Below are positions 9,674 to 19,520 of a DNA stretch of 20,597 nucleotides, in pieces. Numbering within the stretch: the stretch's first letter is position 1; each line of letters begins with the position of its first letter. Source of the DNA: Melampsora larici-populina 98AG31. Taxonomy: Eukaryota > Basidiomycota > Pucciniomycetes > Pucciniales > Melampsoraceae. A program made the translations under genes and the position numbers. The notes under the pieces were generated by a model that saw only the letters and a list, made by a program, of their open reading frames with translations, did no database searches and was not told the DNA's origin. Where the stretch lies: the NCBI RefSeq assembly GCF_000204055.1, contig NW_006768919.1, forward strand, positions 17,750 to 38,346. The letters run 5' to 3'.

Positions 9674-10027
9674 GTGTATAATCATAGAATTGATTCCAAG
9701 ATCTGTTCATTAACTGCTCAAGAATCCGAAGAACAGTATAAGTTTAGTGAGCTTGAGAAGAAGGAATATGTGATGTTTGATCTAAATTCAGATGAATCTA
9801 CCTTTCTGAGTAATCAAAAGGCTTATTCATTGGGAATCAAAATGGACTTTTTTGATTTGAGTAGGAAGCGTAGAGAAACAGATTCAGTTCTGCTGAGTTT
9901 GTGGTTGACAATAAAACCAAAATTTAGAGCATCAATGATAATGATGTATAGAGATTGCCATCAACTTTGCAGCCACCCTCTTCACTCAATTTTGAACTGT
10001 TTCCTTGATACACGTTATCAAGAGTGA
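9674..10027 (+). CDS. Possible small hypothetical protein, 117 aa
   Basis: An uninterrupted ATG frame of 117 residues with a plausible charged segment (QESEEQYKFSELEKKEY, SRKRRETDS) but no recognised domain, signal peptide or splice support. The C-terminal third, rich in Met, His and Cys, looks less protein-like. It may be chance or an exon of a decayed gene. Listed because it is the longest open frame in this gene-poor stretch. Confidence 0.15.
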   Translation: MYNHRIDSKICSLTAQESEEQYKFSELEKKEYVMFDLNSDESTFLSNQKAYSLGIKMDFFDLSRKRRETDSVLLSLWLTIKPKFRASMIMMYRDCHQLCSHPLHSILNCFLDTRYQE

Positions 10028-10380
10028 TTTGCCAACAAGGATCTACATCAGAACCCGTCCAGCTGTCACAGACACATAGATAAATCATATTTATTCATGA
10101 TTTTAATGAAGAAAATGATTGAATAAGGAATTGCAAAGGTTCCCTAAGCTTGCGGCGGTACATAGAATTCCATATCTTGAGAGTTGTGAGAGCAATGGGT
10201 GCGGATAGGAAGATTTCACACATCTAGTGACATGCCACACATCACTGTCACAAATGAGATGTGAATTATGATGTGGGGAGGAGGCGCAGAGTTTTTCCTC
10301 TCCACTCACCACATCATATCTCCCTATCCACACACGTTGGAGATCCCACAGATCTCATCCTGCTTGAGCTCATAGCATTT

Positions 10381-10560
10381 TTCTCAAAAACCCACCCACC
10401 TCCTGGGTTGAGAAGTCTATGGCTCCTCAGGCTCTGTCCTTGTCCCGACGGTAGAGATACGGGGTTGGATGGCTCCAATCCCTCAGCCATCTCTACCTTA
10501 GGGCCGACCCCCAAACCACAACCATGTAGGCTGCTGGCACCTGTTAGTAGGGCGGTATCC
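10381..10560. other. GC-rich block with stacked hairpins; possible SINE or structured RNA
   Basis: TTCTCAA (10381-10387) pairs with TTGAGAA (10408-10414), with inner CCCA/TGGG. Next, GGTAGAGAT (10450-10458) pairs with ATCTCTACC (10489-10497). Inside that, GGGGTTGG (10461-10468) pairs with CCAATCCC (10475-10482) as RNA, with one G-U pair and loop ATGGCT. The minus strand reads TGGCTGAGGGATTGG, reminiscent of a pol III A box, but I found no convincing B box. The block is much richer in GC than its surroundings. Not assigned to a family. Confidence 0.35.
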
Positions 10561-12429
10561 TAGGTGAATGGTAGGACAGACCTGTGATGCAAGTCTATCA
10601 ACTTGCCCTGAAGGTAACTCACCTTGGCATGAAGATGCACCAGTCTCGTAACACACTCAAGAGAATGGACGTACCACCAAACCATTTATATTACCTTCAT
10701 GATGCAAAATGAAAGTATATCCCCTAAGATCCATGAAAAATTTCTTTTCTTGTGATATGAATATAACAAAGATTGGTTCGACAACTTTGAGAATGACCTA
10801 GATTTAATTCCAACTTCAATTTGTCTTGATTAATTGAGTTCATCTTTGGTTGATCTGAGTCGTGTATTCTTTGATTTCTCACTTTTGATTTGTTGAAATT
10901 TGAGTGACAACTTCTCTTTCTGGCCACAAACCAAGTGAATCCAGGAAATTGTTGGGTAGGTCATTACTTGATTTGAGTTTTTGATTTTTGAGACACAAGT
11001 ACTACTTGATGAGCTTTGTGTAGAACGTTACTTAGTGCGCTTTGTATCACTATGGTCTTTGCTTTGCTTTTCAGACTTCAACCTGCTGCCGACTATCCGA
11101 TCACAAGCTTCATGGGCAGGTAGCTCAGAAAATGAATCAAAACTGGGAGCTGGCATATTGATGGTTGGTGCAGTCAAACTGGAGCTCTGTACAAGTTGAG
11201 ATAGAGATGACTCAAGCAAAGGTGGTTGGTTCATTGAGATTTACTATTTGATTGTGAGCCATATTATCAGGAAAATTTGACTACGTTGTAGGTTGTTTTG
11301 CAACACTTCAAAGCTATCCTGACATCTTTGCATTGCTGAAATAAGGTTTGACTTTGACACAGTTTATATTTGTTTGAGAAATCATACAGTTTGGATGCTA
11401 CACACCTCATATTCACCATCACAAACTGTAGATACAACATCAGTGTAATCTCAAAACAAAGTTCAAATAAATTCTGTACTTATATGATCTACCTCTAATT
11501 CTTGTGACAACTATAAAATATACATAGATTTGAGAAAACAGAAGATGAAAATCTCAATTAGTGATTTCAAGATGTATTATGCCATCATATTTATACTCGA
11601 CCACCTACATCACAATACGTGTCCCACTTTCTATTCAGCTGTGGTCTCCTTTAAACTCTTAATGGGTGCCCTATAATCCTGTTCTAGGGATTGGAACCAA
11701 AACATCGGAGAAGATACAAGAAGTCAGATCTGATGCAAGATTGATAGATGATGTGAAGATGAACCAATCAAGCACTTAAACATTTCGTCAAGGTTTGTTT
11801 AACTTAGCTGAGAATTTATCAAATTTGCAACCTTGAACAAGATGGGTTTGAGCTGATAACCCATTCACTGCAATCACATCGCCTTCATATTACCTTCTGG
11901 ACACCTAAAGCATGACAAATACAATTATTTCAGGGTTTTTCTTTTTCAAATGTTGATTGAGATTTGAATCTATGAAAAAAGGTGTTTCAGTCAAAGGCTT
12001 TGGGAGTTCTGAAGAGGCAAGACACACCCTTGTGTTGCATTTTTTGTTCTTCACAGATTTGGAAAAACAGGATACAATCAAAATCTGATTTAAAACACAT
12101 TGTGGATGGATTGGTGGTGCTCAAGCTGGTCACAGTGTCCAGAAGTTGTGAGACCAAGAGTAGATCATGCCGCTGTGGGATTTCATGTGGCTCTCAAGTC
12201 AGCTGAGATCTGAATTGCATACATGCATGAATTTGATTGATAATCGATATCCTGGTTTGATTGATCCTTGATTGAAGATTGATTCAGTTAAACTTCCTAG
12301 CTGGCAAGCGTGTGTGAAGCAAGTGAAGAATTGGATTGTGTGCTTGAATGATGCGAGGCCCGAAACTATCCAGAACTGATATTGATTATACCTCTGAGAT
12401 GTATCACATTGTCTATCACATTGTCTCTG
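10561..12429. other. Gene-poor stretch with short unassigned open frames
   Basis: Nothing firmly coding. A minus-strand frame at 11028-11234 encodes a Ser/Pro-rich peptide with FSELPAHEACDRIVGS, faintly like the LP-x-x-x-A-D-x-L segment of fungal-specific transcription factors, but this is too weak to call. The 12200-12430 part may include decayed 3' sequence of the adjacent GatB relic. Confidence 0.25.
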
Positions 12430-14020
12430 TTTGATCGAGAACCTTCAGATAGTCTTCAAAACGTTGCGATGATGAGCTGCGTTCATTTTGTATAGCACGA
12501 TCCAGCGTTTTGCGAGCAATAGGTCCTGTAATGAAGGCTGATGAATGGGCACTTGATCAGATATTCAGTTTCTAGGACAGCAGTGAGGGTTATCAAGCTA
12601 AGTACTTGCTCGGAACATCCTTCTTTGCTACTCTATTTATCAAACAAGCTAATTCAGTCGGATTGATTGTATTATTGACGTATGCAATCCCATGTTTGGA
12701 CAACCCAAGCAAATCATTCAGAATCCTACTCGGACACAATCAAAAGTCATCCATCAACAATTGACGACTTTTCAAATCGCTTTTTTATGATTAAATGATC
12801 AAGATCATTGACATACCCATCTGTGACAAGTCTACCTTTCGTTTCTGGTTGACAGACCTGACCGCTTCAAAGAATCGTATCCCACATCCCACATCTAAAA
12901 CGATGTCATTACTATCCTGTCCATGAGCTGATAAACTTGGTGATGTCTTGATAAGCATTTTGTATTGCAAATGGATTCTTTCAAAGGTTTGATCTGCTAG
13001 TTCAGGTACCAGTTCTCGAAACTGCTCTACAATAGTATACGGATTTACAAACAAGATCAGTCAATGACACAAAAAGTTCAAGGTGATGTGTACTGCGTAC
13101 CTGTGGAATTGAAACAGGTGGAATATTGGCATTGAGCAATATCTATAATCTGTCACAAATTCCTGGCTACGAAGTCAATTAGCACTTTTCTAGCCAGATC
13201 GAATCCTCTTATTCCAGACCCTACATCCTCATTCTGCTATATCAAAGCCACTTGTCTCCTGACCTCGTATGGTGGATTGAAGATAAGGGATATGGTGGGT
13301 TCGATGACTCAGATAAGCAATCCCATGACAAGTATAGGTTTTCTTTGATACCTGACTTGTGAAATGAAGTTTGAAAGGAAGAACATTTGCGAGAAATTTT
13401 ATGCACCGATTCCTTGCTCAATCGTCCCAAGTCCATTTACGTTCTTGATGTCACATCATGTGAGATATGGTGTAGATCATTTTGGTTTGACTGATACGTT
13501 CACATCACATCTCAAAGAAACCTTTAATCGGAATCACATCAGATGAGTTACTATTGTCAATTTCTTCACAGAACAAGTACAAGGTGTACACACCTGTTCC
13601 ATATTGCCTTTAGAAACTCCAATAGCCCTTAATGCTTGGAGCTTGCTCACACAAATTGAGGTTTCGCGTGCGGACCTAGTTATTGACGCAGACCGAGTCA
13701 GACAAACCTACGAATCAAGCGATCCAGAGCAACAAATCCGCAACTGAATGGATATTCTGTTCACTGACTATCTCGGCCATAGCCGCTCCGCTCCTATTTA
13801 TATCAATCAGGATGTCGTCACCCAATGGATCCTTGTAAGATTTGGCAGTGTCCTGAAATTCAAAAAATCAAGCCCGTAAGATCATTGTCCCTGAATGGTA
13901 TCAAAAAAAGTTCAAGTTGCGAACCTGTTCCAATTGAAACTGCTTGATCAGCACATCAAATTCCCTATCTGAGCCATCTTGTGGACCAATGGCAATCTTG
14001 CCATTATTTGCAATTGGAGA
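12430..14020 (-). pseudogene. PET112: Decayed Glu-tRNA(Gln) amidotransferase subunit B (GatB/PET112)
   Basis: The intact family forms mitochondrial Gln-tRNA(Gln) with GatA and GatC. Segments read in family order on the minus strand: SPIANNGKIAIGPQDG and KQFQLEQ (14020-13925), then after a 72-nt intron DTAKS and DINRSGAAMAEIVSE (13852-13745), SKLQALRAIGVSKGNMEQ (to 13594), a 72-nt intron, SLRCDVNVSVKPK and CDIKNVNGLGTIEQG (13521-13402), VPELADQTFERIHLQY (12.8-13.05 kb), ILNDLLGLSKHGI (~12.7 kb) and ITGPIARKTLDRA (~12.5 kb). In-frame stops interrupt exon 4 at 13479-13477, 13458-13456 and 13401-13399; the second sits where the family has Arg (TRCEIKN), consistent with CGA to TGA. The exon 2-3 junction does not keep frame. 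Introns are retained, so this is a genomic duplicate, not a retrocopy. The N-terminal part is not seen. Confidence 0.8.
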
Positions 14021-14656
14021 TGCAAAAGTAAGATTTAGAAAATTGACAAACAAGAATACTGAGAATAACCACGAGCAAGAAGTAAGAATGACAAACTGTA
14101 AGGTTGAGAATAGCCAATAACATTGGTGTAGTTAACTCTGTAAAGACGTGGTGGTGATTTCATGATGGTAAGATCTGAGTCAACTATGTCATGAGTGACA
14201 TTTTCATCGGCGGTCTAGGAGTGTGTGAAACATGGTAAGCGATGTTAGCATGTGACGAATGTTTCCTGACAAGGGCGGATTCAATATACAATGATTGGAG
14301 TGCATGTTGGGATGTTTCCGCACCGGTATGTTTCCGTGGTTTTCAGTTGTCCTTTGTTCGGGTGTGCTTGCTGTGATCGATGGGGTTCATATTCATAGGG
14401 AATACAGAAAGGGCGGATGATTTTGTAGCTTGTCTTGTCGAATATGGACAGCCGCAAGCGGGCTGTGACACGGGTAGATAGGGGTAGATGGAATTGGTGG
14501 AGTGTAATTGCATGATTGTAGCGACATGGCAGTGGAGGTGTCGGTGGATCTCATGGTTTCTGACCAATGTCCAAAACCCAATTAGCGGGTTGATGGAGAC
14601 TTTGGTGGATTTTGTTGAGTTTTGTAAGCGAAGTGCTCCTGGGATTAATTGTTATG
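14021..14656. other. Unassigned stretch upstream of the GatB relic
   Basis: A conserved GatB N-terminus would be expected here on the minus strand but was not recognised. Short overlapping open frames around 14343-14703 carry no motif. Either the 5' part decayed beyond recognition or the duplicate was truncated. Confidence 0.3.
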
Positions 14657-14726
14657 ATATCTTATATATCTCAACAGGAATTGTATATCTAAAAGAGATT
14701 TAGATATACAATTCTAAATCTCTTTT
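14657..14726. repeat. Dispersed hairpin repeat, copy 2, with nested second palindrome
   Basis: Matches 6838-6895 with one clear difference. The 14680-14713 palindrome (ATTGTATATCTAAA / TTTAGATATACAAT) overlaps a second one: CTAAAAGAGATTTAGA (14689-14704) pairs perfectly with TCTAAATCTCTTTTAG downstream, so the sequence can form alternative hairpins. Confidence 0.85.
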
Positions 14727-14875
14727 AGAGAATGTGATTAACAATGAGAATGTCCATTGGAATAGTGCAAAGATGTTCTTGCCCTGGCCGTGTAAGAAAA
14801 TGAATATATTACATTTACCTCCAGGTGCAGGGTTAAAAGACACGTACAATGTAAGTGTCGTGGTTATTGTGAAAT

Positions 14876-14934
14876 CACTCATGGGAGTTCCAAAGTGAAT
14901 TGGCCTTTGCTTCACTTTGGAACCCCCATTAGTG
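14876..14934. repeat. Hairpin, 24-bp arms with two mismatches, 11-nt loop
   Basis: Bases 14876-14899 are inverted at 14911-14934 with two mismatches, around loop TTGGCCTTTGC. The core is GTTCCAAAGTGAA / TTCACTTTGGAAC. Arm and loop lengths equal those of the hairpin at 2870-2928, although the sequences differ. Confidence 0.85.
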
Positions 14935-14959
14935 AATTCATTACCCACAGAAGTACTTC

Positions 14960-15210
14960 CACATATAGGTGATTCAAATCACCTATATGTGATCTGAAAT
15001 CACCTATATGTGATGTCAGTGCACATCTAAAAAAAATTACAATTTCACATAAATACATATCAGCAGATGGTTCACATCTATGTGAAATGAGTTCACATAT
15101 ATTTGATTTCATTATTCCACGGCTTCACATAAAAATTTCCGATTTCACATACATTGAACTGAGTTCACATCGCTGTGAAATCATTTCACATTAATGTGAT
15201 TTCAGTTTAC
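14960..15210. repeat. Palindrome array of TCACCTATATGTGA and TTCACAT units
   Basis: CACATATAGGTGAT (14960-14973) is inverted at 14978-14991 and followed by another ATCACCTATATGTGAT. Beyond that come degenerate units such as TTCACATCTATGTGAAAT, TTCACATCGCTGTGAAAT and TTCACATTAATGTGATTT. The stem matches the other arrays but the core differs. Confidence 0.82.
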
Positions 15211-15220
15211 ATAGAGTTCT

Positions 15221-15253
15221 GGAATAATCTTCATATAATATGAAGATTATTCC
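15221..15253. repeat. Perfect 15-bp-arm palindrome
   Basis: GGAATAATCTTCATA (15221-15235) is exactly inverted at 15239-15253 around TAA. It ends the palindrome cluster about 140 bases beyond the 3' end of the Tet-like gene, so it could form a terminator-like or insulating hairpin. Confidence 0.85.
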
Positions 15254-15389
15254 TTCCGTAGATAATGATCTTATTGGGAAACTCACTCAGCACTATTTCC
15301 CAGCACAACATCTCTCAAGAAACAGCTCAGGTACTAAAAGTATCAATTATATTTCAAGTCAAAAAAATCAAGGAACAAAAGATGAATAT

Positions 15390-16851
15390 TTAGGGGTTTC
15401 TTTCGGACTCTACACCCTTCTTCAACTTCAAATTTAATTTTTTAGTAGCCTTCTCCACCTTATCATCAAACATCTGCTCATAAGTCTTGACCCGCTGGTC
15501 ACAGTGATTTTTCCACTGTGAATCGGTCATTCCTTCTTTCTTGTCACCTAGTAACTTAATTCGATTGACCAATGCCTCAGATATCTGGCAAGACGATCCA
15601 TACAATGTTACCTTGGATTTTTTGTGCTCGATCGGGGTACCTTGCCCGTCATATGCAATCGAGGAAGTTGTATAATGGGGAATCTACAAGAAAAGCAATT
15701 TATCAATATGAGAAGATCTAGTTAATAATATTGATGTTAACCCACTGTAGTATCCCAAAGGACATCATTGATTCCGTTACAACCACCCAAATCCACTTCG
15801 ATTCCAAAGCTATCAATACAAAATCTTGCTCCTCTCACATCTCCAAGCTTCACACCTTCCTTTTTTCCAATTTTGATGCCTTTCTCCTTATCGTATGGCT
15901 CTCCAGTACTACGTATAATCAATCCCCACATTCCAAAGGCATACCTGGTATGATCTTTGTCGGTATGTGAATGATTGTGGAAACCATCACAGGTTACCAC
16001 CAAATTCGAAGCAAATACCAAACCATTCTGTGTTAATTGCCATTTCAACTCATGGAAACCGGGAACTTTGGCTTTCAAAGCAAGAGCAACATTTGTTTTG
16101 AATACTTTCAAAGAACAAGTAGAAAAACGGTTGGCCCGGAAATCTCGGATCCAATGGAACTCTTCCATCTGTTCTTTATCCGTCTGAATTCTTCCTATAT
16201 TTGCTGATGTGAAAGAGTTTAAAGAATAGGGACCTATTCAAATCGAAGCATTGAAATCAATACGGGAAATCTTGGTAACAGAAAGATGATAAAGAAAATA
16301 ATACAGATACCTGCTGATTTATCTTTCTCGCATCCACCTCGCCAACCAGTACATCCCATCCACCCACACAGAGGCTCTTCTTCCTCTTCACCTTCTTCTA
16401 AAGGCCCCTTTTGCAAAGAGCTATGTATCTTACACTGGTTTCTTGCTCGGGCATGAAGAAAAGTTGTTGATAATGAGTGATCGTATTTCTTCCTGAGTCC
16501 CATATCCATATTTTGAAAAGGAGTGCATCGCACTATCAATACTATGGAGAGATCTTTTTTATTGATAACCACAACAGTACCAGAGTTGATTAAAATCTTA
16601 GCAGGCCGTTCTAAAGGTCTATCAATAATACTATAACGGAAGATGAATTTAGTATTGATTGGTAAACCTAGTTGTTCGACGAGTTGTCTTTTGAGTTTTG
16701 TTCGCTTCGCGTGATGACGGCAATATGGTTTTCCAATTGTTTTCTCTTTGCGATATTTTTCTCTTGATTTGTAATAGCTCGGCGATGATCTTGACTTGAA
16801 ACCTGGAACATGTATGCCAGCTGTCTTCTTTCGAAGTTTCGTTCTTTCGGC
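15390..16851 (-). CDS. Tet-like 2OG-Fe(II) oxygenase (TET/JBP family, rust type), 5' end unresolved
   Basis: The superfamily uses Fe(II) and 2-oxoglutarate to oxidise modified bases or similar substrates. Exons visible: 16851-16311, 16233-15746 and 15683-15390 (stop). Introns are 77 and 62 nt, GT-AG, phase-consistent, giving about 440 residues. Motifs in order: KPYCRHHAKRTKLKRQLVEQ, AKILINSGTVVVINKKDLSI, RCTPFQNMD, an acidic EEGEEEEE insert, GLVFASNLVVTCDGF, NHSHTDKDHTRYAFGMW, GARFCIDSFGIEVDL, IPHYTTSS and YGSSCQISEALVNRI. HTD (codons 15967-15959) supplies the H-x-D iron ligands; His at 15677-15675 is a candidate distal ligand. The conserved frame has no ATG near its 5' end. ATG 16855 is in another frame, so an upstream exon, a short intron or a frameshift is needed. 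The gene otherwise looks intact. Confidence 0.78.
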
Positions 16852-16855
16852 TCAT

Positions 16856-17539
16856 GCTGGATTCGTAGAGTAGATATGGCTTCGAACTAAATCAAGAAAT
16901 CGAACCTAAAAATTGTCGGGTATGATATATTGATCAGATTAATATATAAAACCATTACTCTCATTACTACGCACAGAGAATCAATACTCACCCAAAGGAT
17001 ATAGAGATCGGTGGAGGTGATAAACTATCAAACGGACAGGTTACGATCGATCCTACATCGATTGTGTGATGTGAGTTTCGTTACCACCGTTTTCGAAATG
17101 CATATTAGTTCGGGTCAGCAAAAACAACTACAAGTGAATGTTCACAAATCAACTAACCAAGTTGGAAATAGACTCACCTATTGCACTGGGATCTATCAAT
17201 ATATTGCTTCTTCAGGTTGATTTGAAGTGAAGATAATAAAAGAAGTATAGCGATCCAAAGCTAAGAGGTATAGCAATTATAGAGATGAAAGAACCAGATC
17301 TTTGACCCTGAACAGATGGCCAAATTCTCCCGGTTCGTAGCACGGAGTCCGACAACGAAGGAGAAATCAGCTGCAAACTGGGGGTGGAGGGAAATGGAAC
17401 TTTGATCAATAACGAAGTAGTATAGCACAGAAGACCGGCTAACCAACTTGGAACGAAATCTGAAAACTATGGGGTGTGTATGGGATATGAAAGACCAATA
17501 CATACGTGGGTTAGGGTTGTCAAAATGAGTTATTTGAGT
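16856..17539. other. Unassigned stretch upstream of the Tet-like gene
   Basis: Should contain the 5' end and promoter of the Tet-like gene. Short open frames on both strands (17011-17220, 17261-17587) have no motif. The minus-strand frame at 17261-17587 may be 3' sequence of the remnant that follows. Confidence 0.3.
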
Positions 17540-18183
17540 TAGGTCTGAGGAATCAAACCAGTATCTGATCCGAGTGATTTCATCCATAGCTCATCACCCT
17601 TCCCCGCTACAATCATAAGATCTTCACACCCGTCGAAATGAATCAGCTCAACTCCACCTTCGCCTTTGGCCGTTGGATCCCTTTGAAATCCGATATTTGC
17701 AGGACTCATCATCATTCCTACCGAGGCAAGACCATGAGTATCAATGGAGAGACGATTGAAAGCTCTTGGCCAAATCTCGACCCAACAAAAGATCGATATG
17801 ATAAAGTAAGTTGTTATGAAGTAATTCACCGATTATGAAGATCTTGTACTGACCTTGCAGAATGTCTAGTCTATCGTTTGTACCCCTGAAATACCAAACA
17901 CCCGGTGGACTGACTCTGTAGAACATGTGGGTATTCAAACAAATAATATGGGAGCTGATTATGATAATGTAAGAGATTTGACCTGTCAAACCCGTCTTGA
18001 TAGGTCAACATGCTGACCTTGCTGATTGTCTACTAGGCTATCCAATGTAGTCATGAAATAAGAACAACCCAGTTGCAGCATGATTCCAAGCAAAAGTAGA
18101 ACCGATTTCTGCTCGAGTTTGAGGGGATAAGAGTACTCATAAGTTACAAAAGGATGGAAATAGTTCTTCTGCTTGCTGACGTA
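17540..18183 (-). pseudogene. Unidentified multi-exon coding remnant
   Basis: Protein-like segments line up on the minus strand. AEELFPSF, LLSPQTRAEIGSTFAWNH and AATGLFLFHDYIG (18183-~18020) are followed, after an intron-like gap to acceptor CTACAG, by VSPPGVWYFRGTNDRLDILQ (~17914-17854, donor GTCAGT). Then come EIWPRAFNRLSIDTHGLASV and GGVELIHFDGCEDLMIVAGK (~17800-17600), ending in a stop near 17540. In-frame stops follow FCNL and HDYIG, so the copy looks broken. The peptide composition and phase-compatible junction argue for real ancestry. I do not recognise the family. Confidence 0.35.
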
Positions 18184-18339
18184 TGGTGATTTGATTAAAT
18201 ATTAGAGTCCTTGAACAGAAAGATATATAATGAAATGTTTTTTTTTATTTTGGAAATTGAAAAGAGAGAGTGTAAATGACATATTGCAATAATTCATGAT
18301 TTAGACTGAAAACCATATATGAGCGTAGAAAAAATAAAT
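18184..18339. other. AT-rich spacer before the large palindrome array
   Basis: Contains a T-run (18238-18247) and no coding signal or recognisable repeat. Confidence 0.3.
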
Positions 18340-19410
18340 ATGTGAAAGTGACTCACATAGATGTCAGAGCTATTCACATCTATGTGAATGATAGTGAGTC
18401 TCATTCACCTAACGTGATCACCAGTCATGTATATTCACATAACGTGATTACCTGTCATGTATATGTGAATGAAGTTTATACTCATGCAAAGAACAGTCAC
18501 ATATATGTGACTCTCAAACACAGATGCGTGATTGAGACTCACATATATATAACATTCAGTCACCTATGTGTGATTGTGGCGGGTAGAAGAAAAATGTCTT
18601 TGTGAGACTTTGAATGACAAATACATAGGTGTGAATAGCATTCACATGGATGTGAATGCTATTCACATCTGTGTGATTGACAAACACCATCAATATTGAA
18701 TGAAAATGACCCATATGTATTTTCTTTCACATATGGGTGAATGGAATATGAGTAAATGAAAATCACCAATTAAAATGTTGTTTTAGGGATTCACCCGTAT
18801 GTGAAATAAAATACATATGTTGACCCATATGTATTTTCTTTCACATATGGGTGAATGGCATTCACCCATATGTGATTAACTATGGATGAATGGAATTCAC
18901 CCATATGTGAAAGAGAATACATATGGGTGAATTCCATTCACCCATATTCAATTCACCCATATGTATTTTCTTTCACATATGGGTGAATGCAATATGAGTA
19001 AATCAAAATCACCAATTAAAATGTTATTTTAGTAGGGATTCACCCACATGTGAAATAAAATACATATGGGTGAATTCCATAAGTGAAATAATTTCACATA
19101 TATGTGAAATTTCACATACTTTCATTCACCCATATGTGAATAATGATTACATATGGGTGATATTTTATTTCGCATATAGGTGAATTACACATGGGTGAAA
19201 GGAATTCACCCATATGTAAAATGTAATTCACATATATGTGAATTACAATATGTGAAACATATTCACATATATGTGACCTTTCACATAATGAATGTGAGCA
19301 ATCACATACGGGTGATTGGTTTGTCTAAGTTTGTGACTTTCGTTCACATATATGTGATCTGATTACATATTTCGACCTATTTCACATGTGAGAATCACAT
19401 ATGTGTGAAA
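18340..19410. repeat. Large palindrome array (TTCAC-CATATG-type units), about 1.1 kb
   Basis: Dozens of units such as TTCACATCTATGTGAATG, ATTCACCCATATGTGAA, TTCACATATATGTGA and ATTCACATGGATGTGAAT, alternating with less-conserved spacers. Three copies of ACCCATATGT / ACATATGGGT hairpins with a 10-nt ATTTTCTTTC loop occur near 18709, 18825 and 18955. Cores vary, while the TTCAC/GTGAA half-sites are kept. Open frames through it encode only repeat-derived HIYV-like peptides. Confidence 0.88.
18709..19068. repeat. Direct segmental duplication of ~111 bp inside the array
   Basis: 18709-18819 recurs as 18955-19068. Both begin ACCCATATGTATTTTCTTTC, share AATCACCAATTAAAATGTT and end ATACATATG. The second copy has a 3-base insertion (TTTTAGTAGGG versus TTTTAGGG) and a few substitutions. 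Confidence 0.85.
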
Positions 19411-19520
19411 TGTAGGGTAGATTCCTTCAAACCGCTGGGGTGAAAACTCAGACCTATTCACACCCACGAATCATCCCCATCAAAAACAACACCTGACCTC
19501 GACTCATCCCTCATCACAAC

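Noticed and set aside
10440..10500. tRNA gene or tRNA-derived SINE on the minus strand
   Set aside because: An A-box-like TGGCTGAGGGATTGG exists, but there is no B box, anticodon arm or acceptor pairing of tRNA geometry.
10314..10563. Overlapping open frames on both strands
   Set aside because: Both strands are open through a GC-rich structured block with no protein motif.
12791..13054. SAM-dependent methyltransferase from the VLDVGCG motif
   Set aside because: The flanking VPELADQTFERI..QY and the order of neighbouring segments fit the GatB C-terminal half better; the motif likeness is coincidental.
18342..18605. Open frame of 87 codons
   Set aside because: It is encoded entirely by TTCACATNNATGTGA-type repeats, giving a repetitive HIYV peptide.
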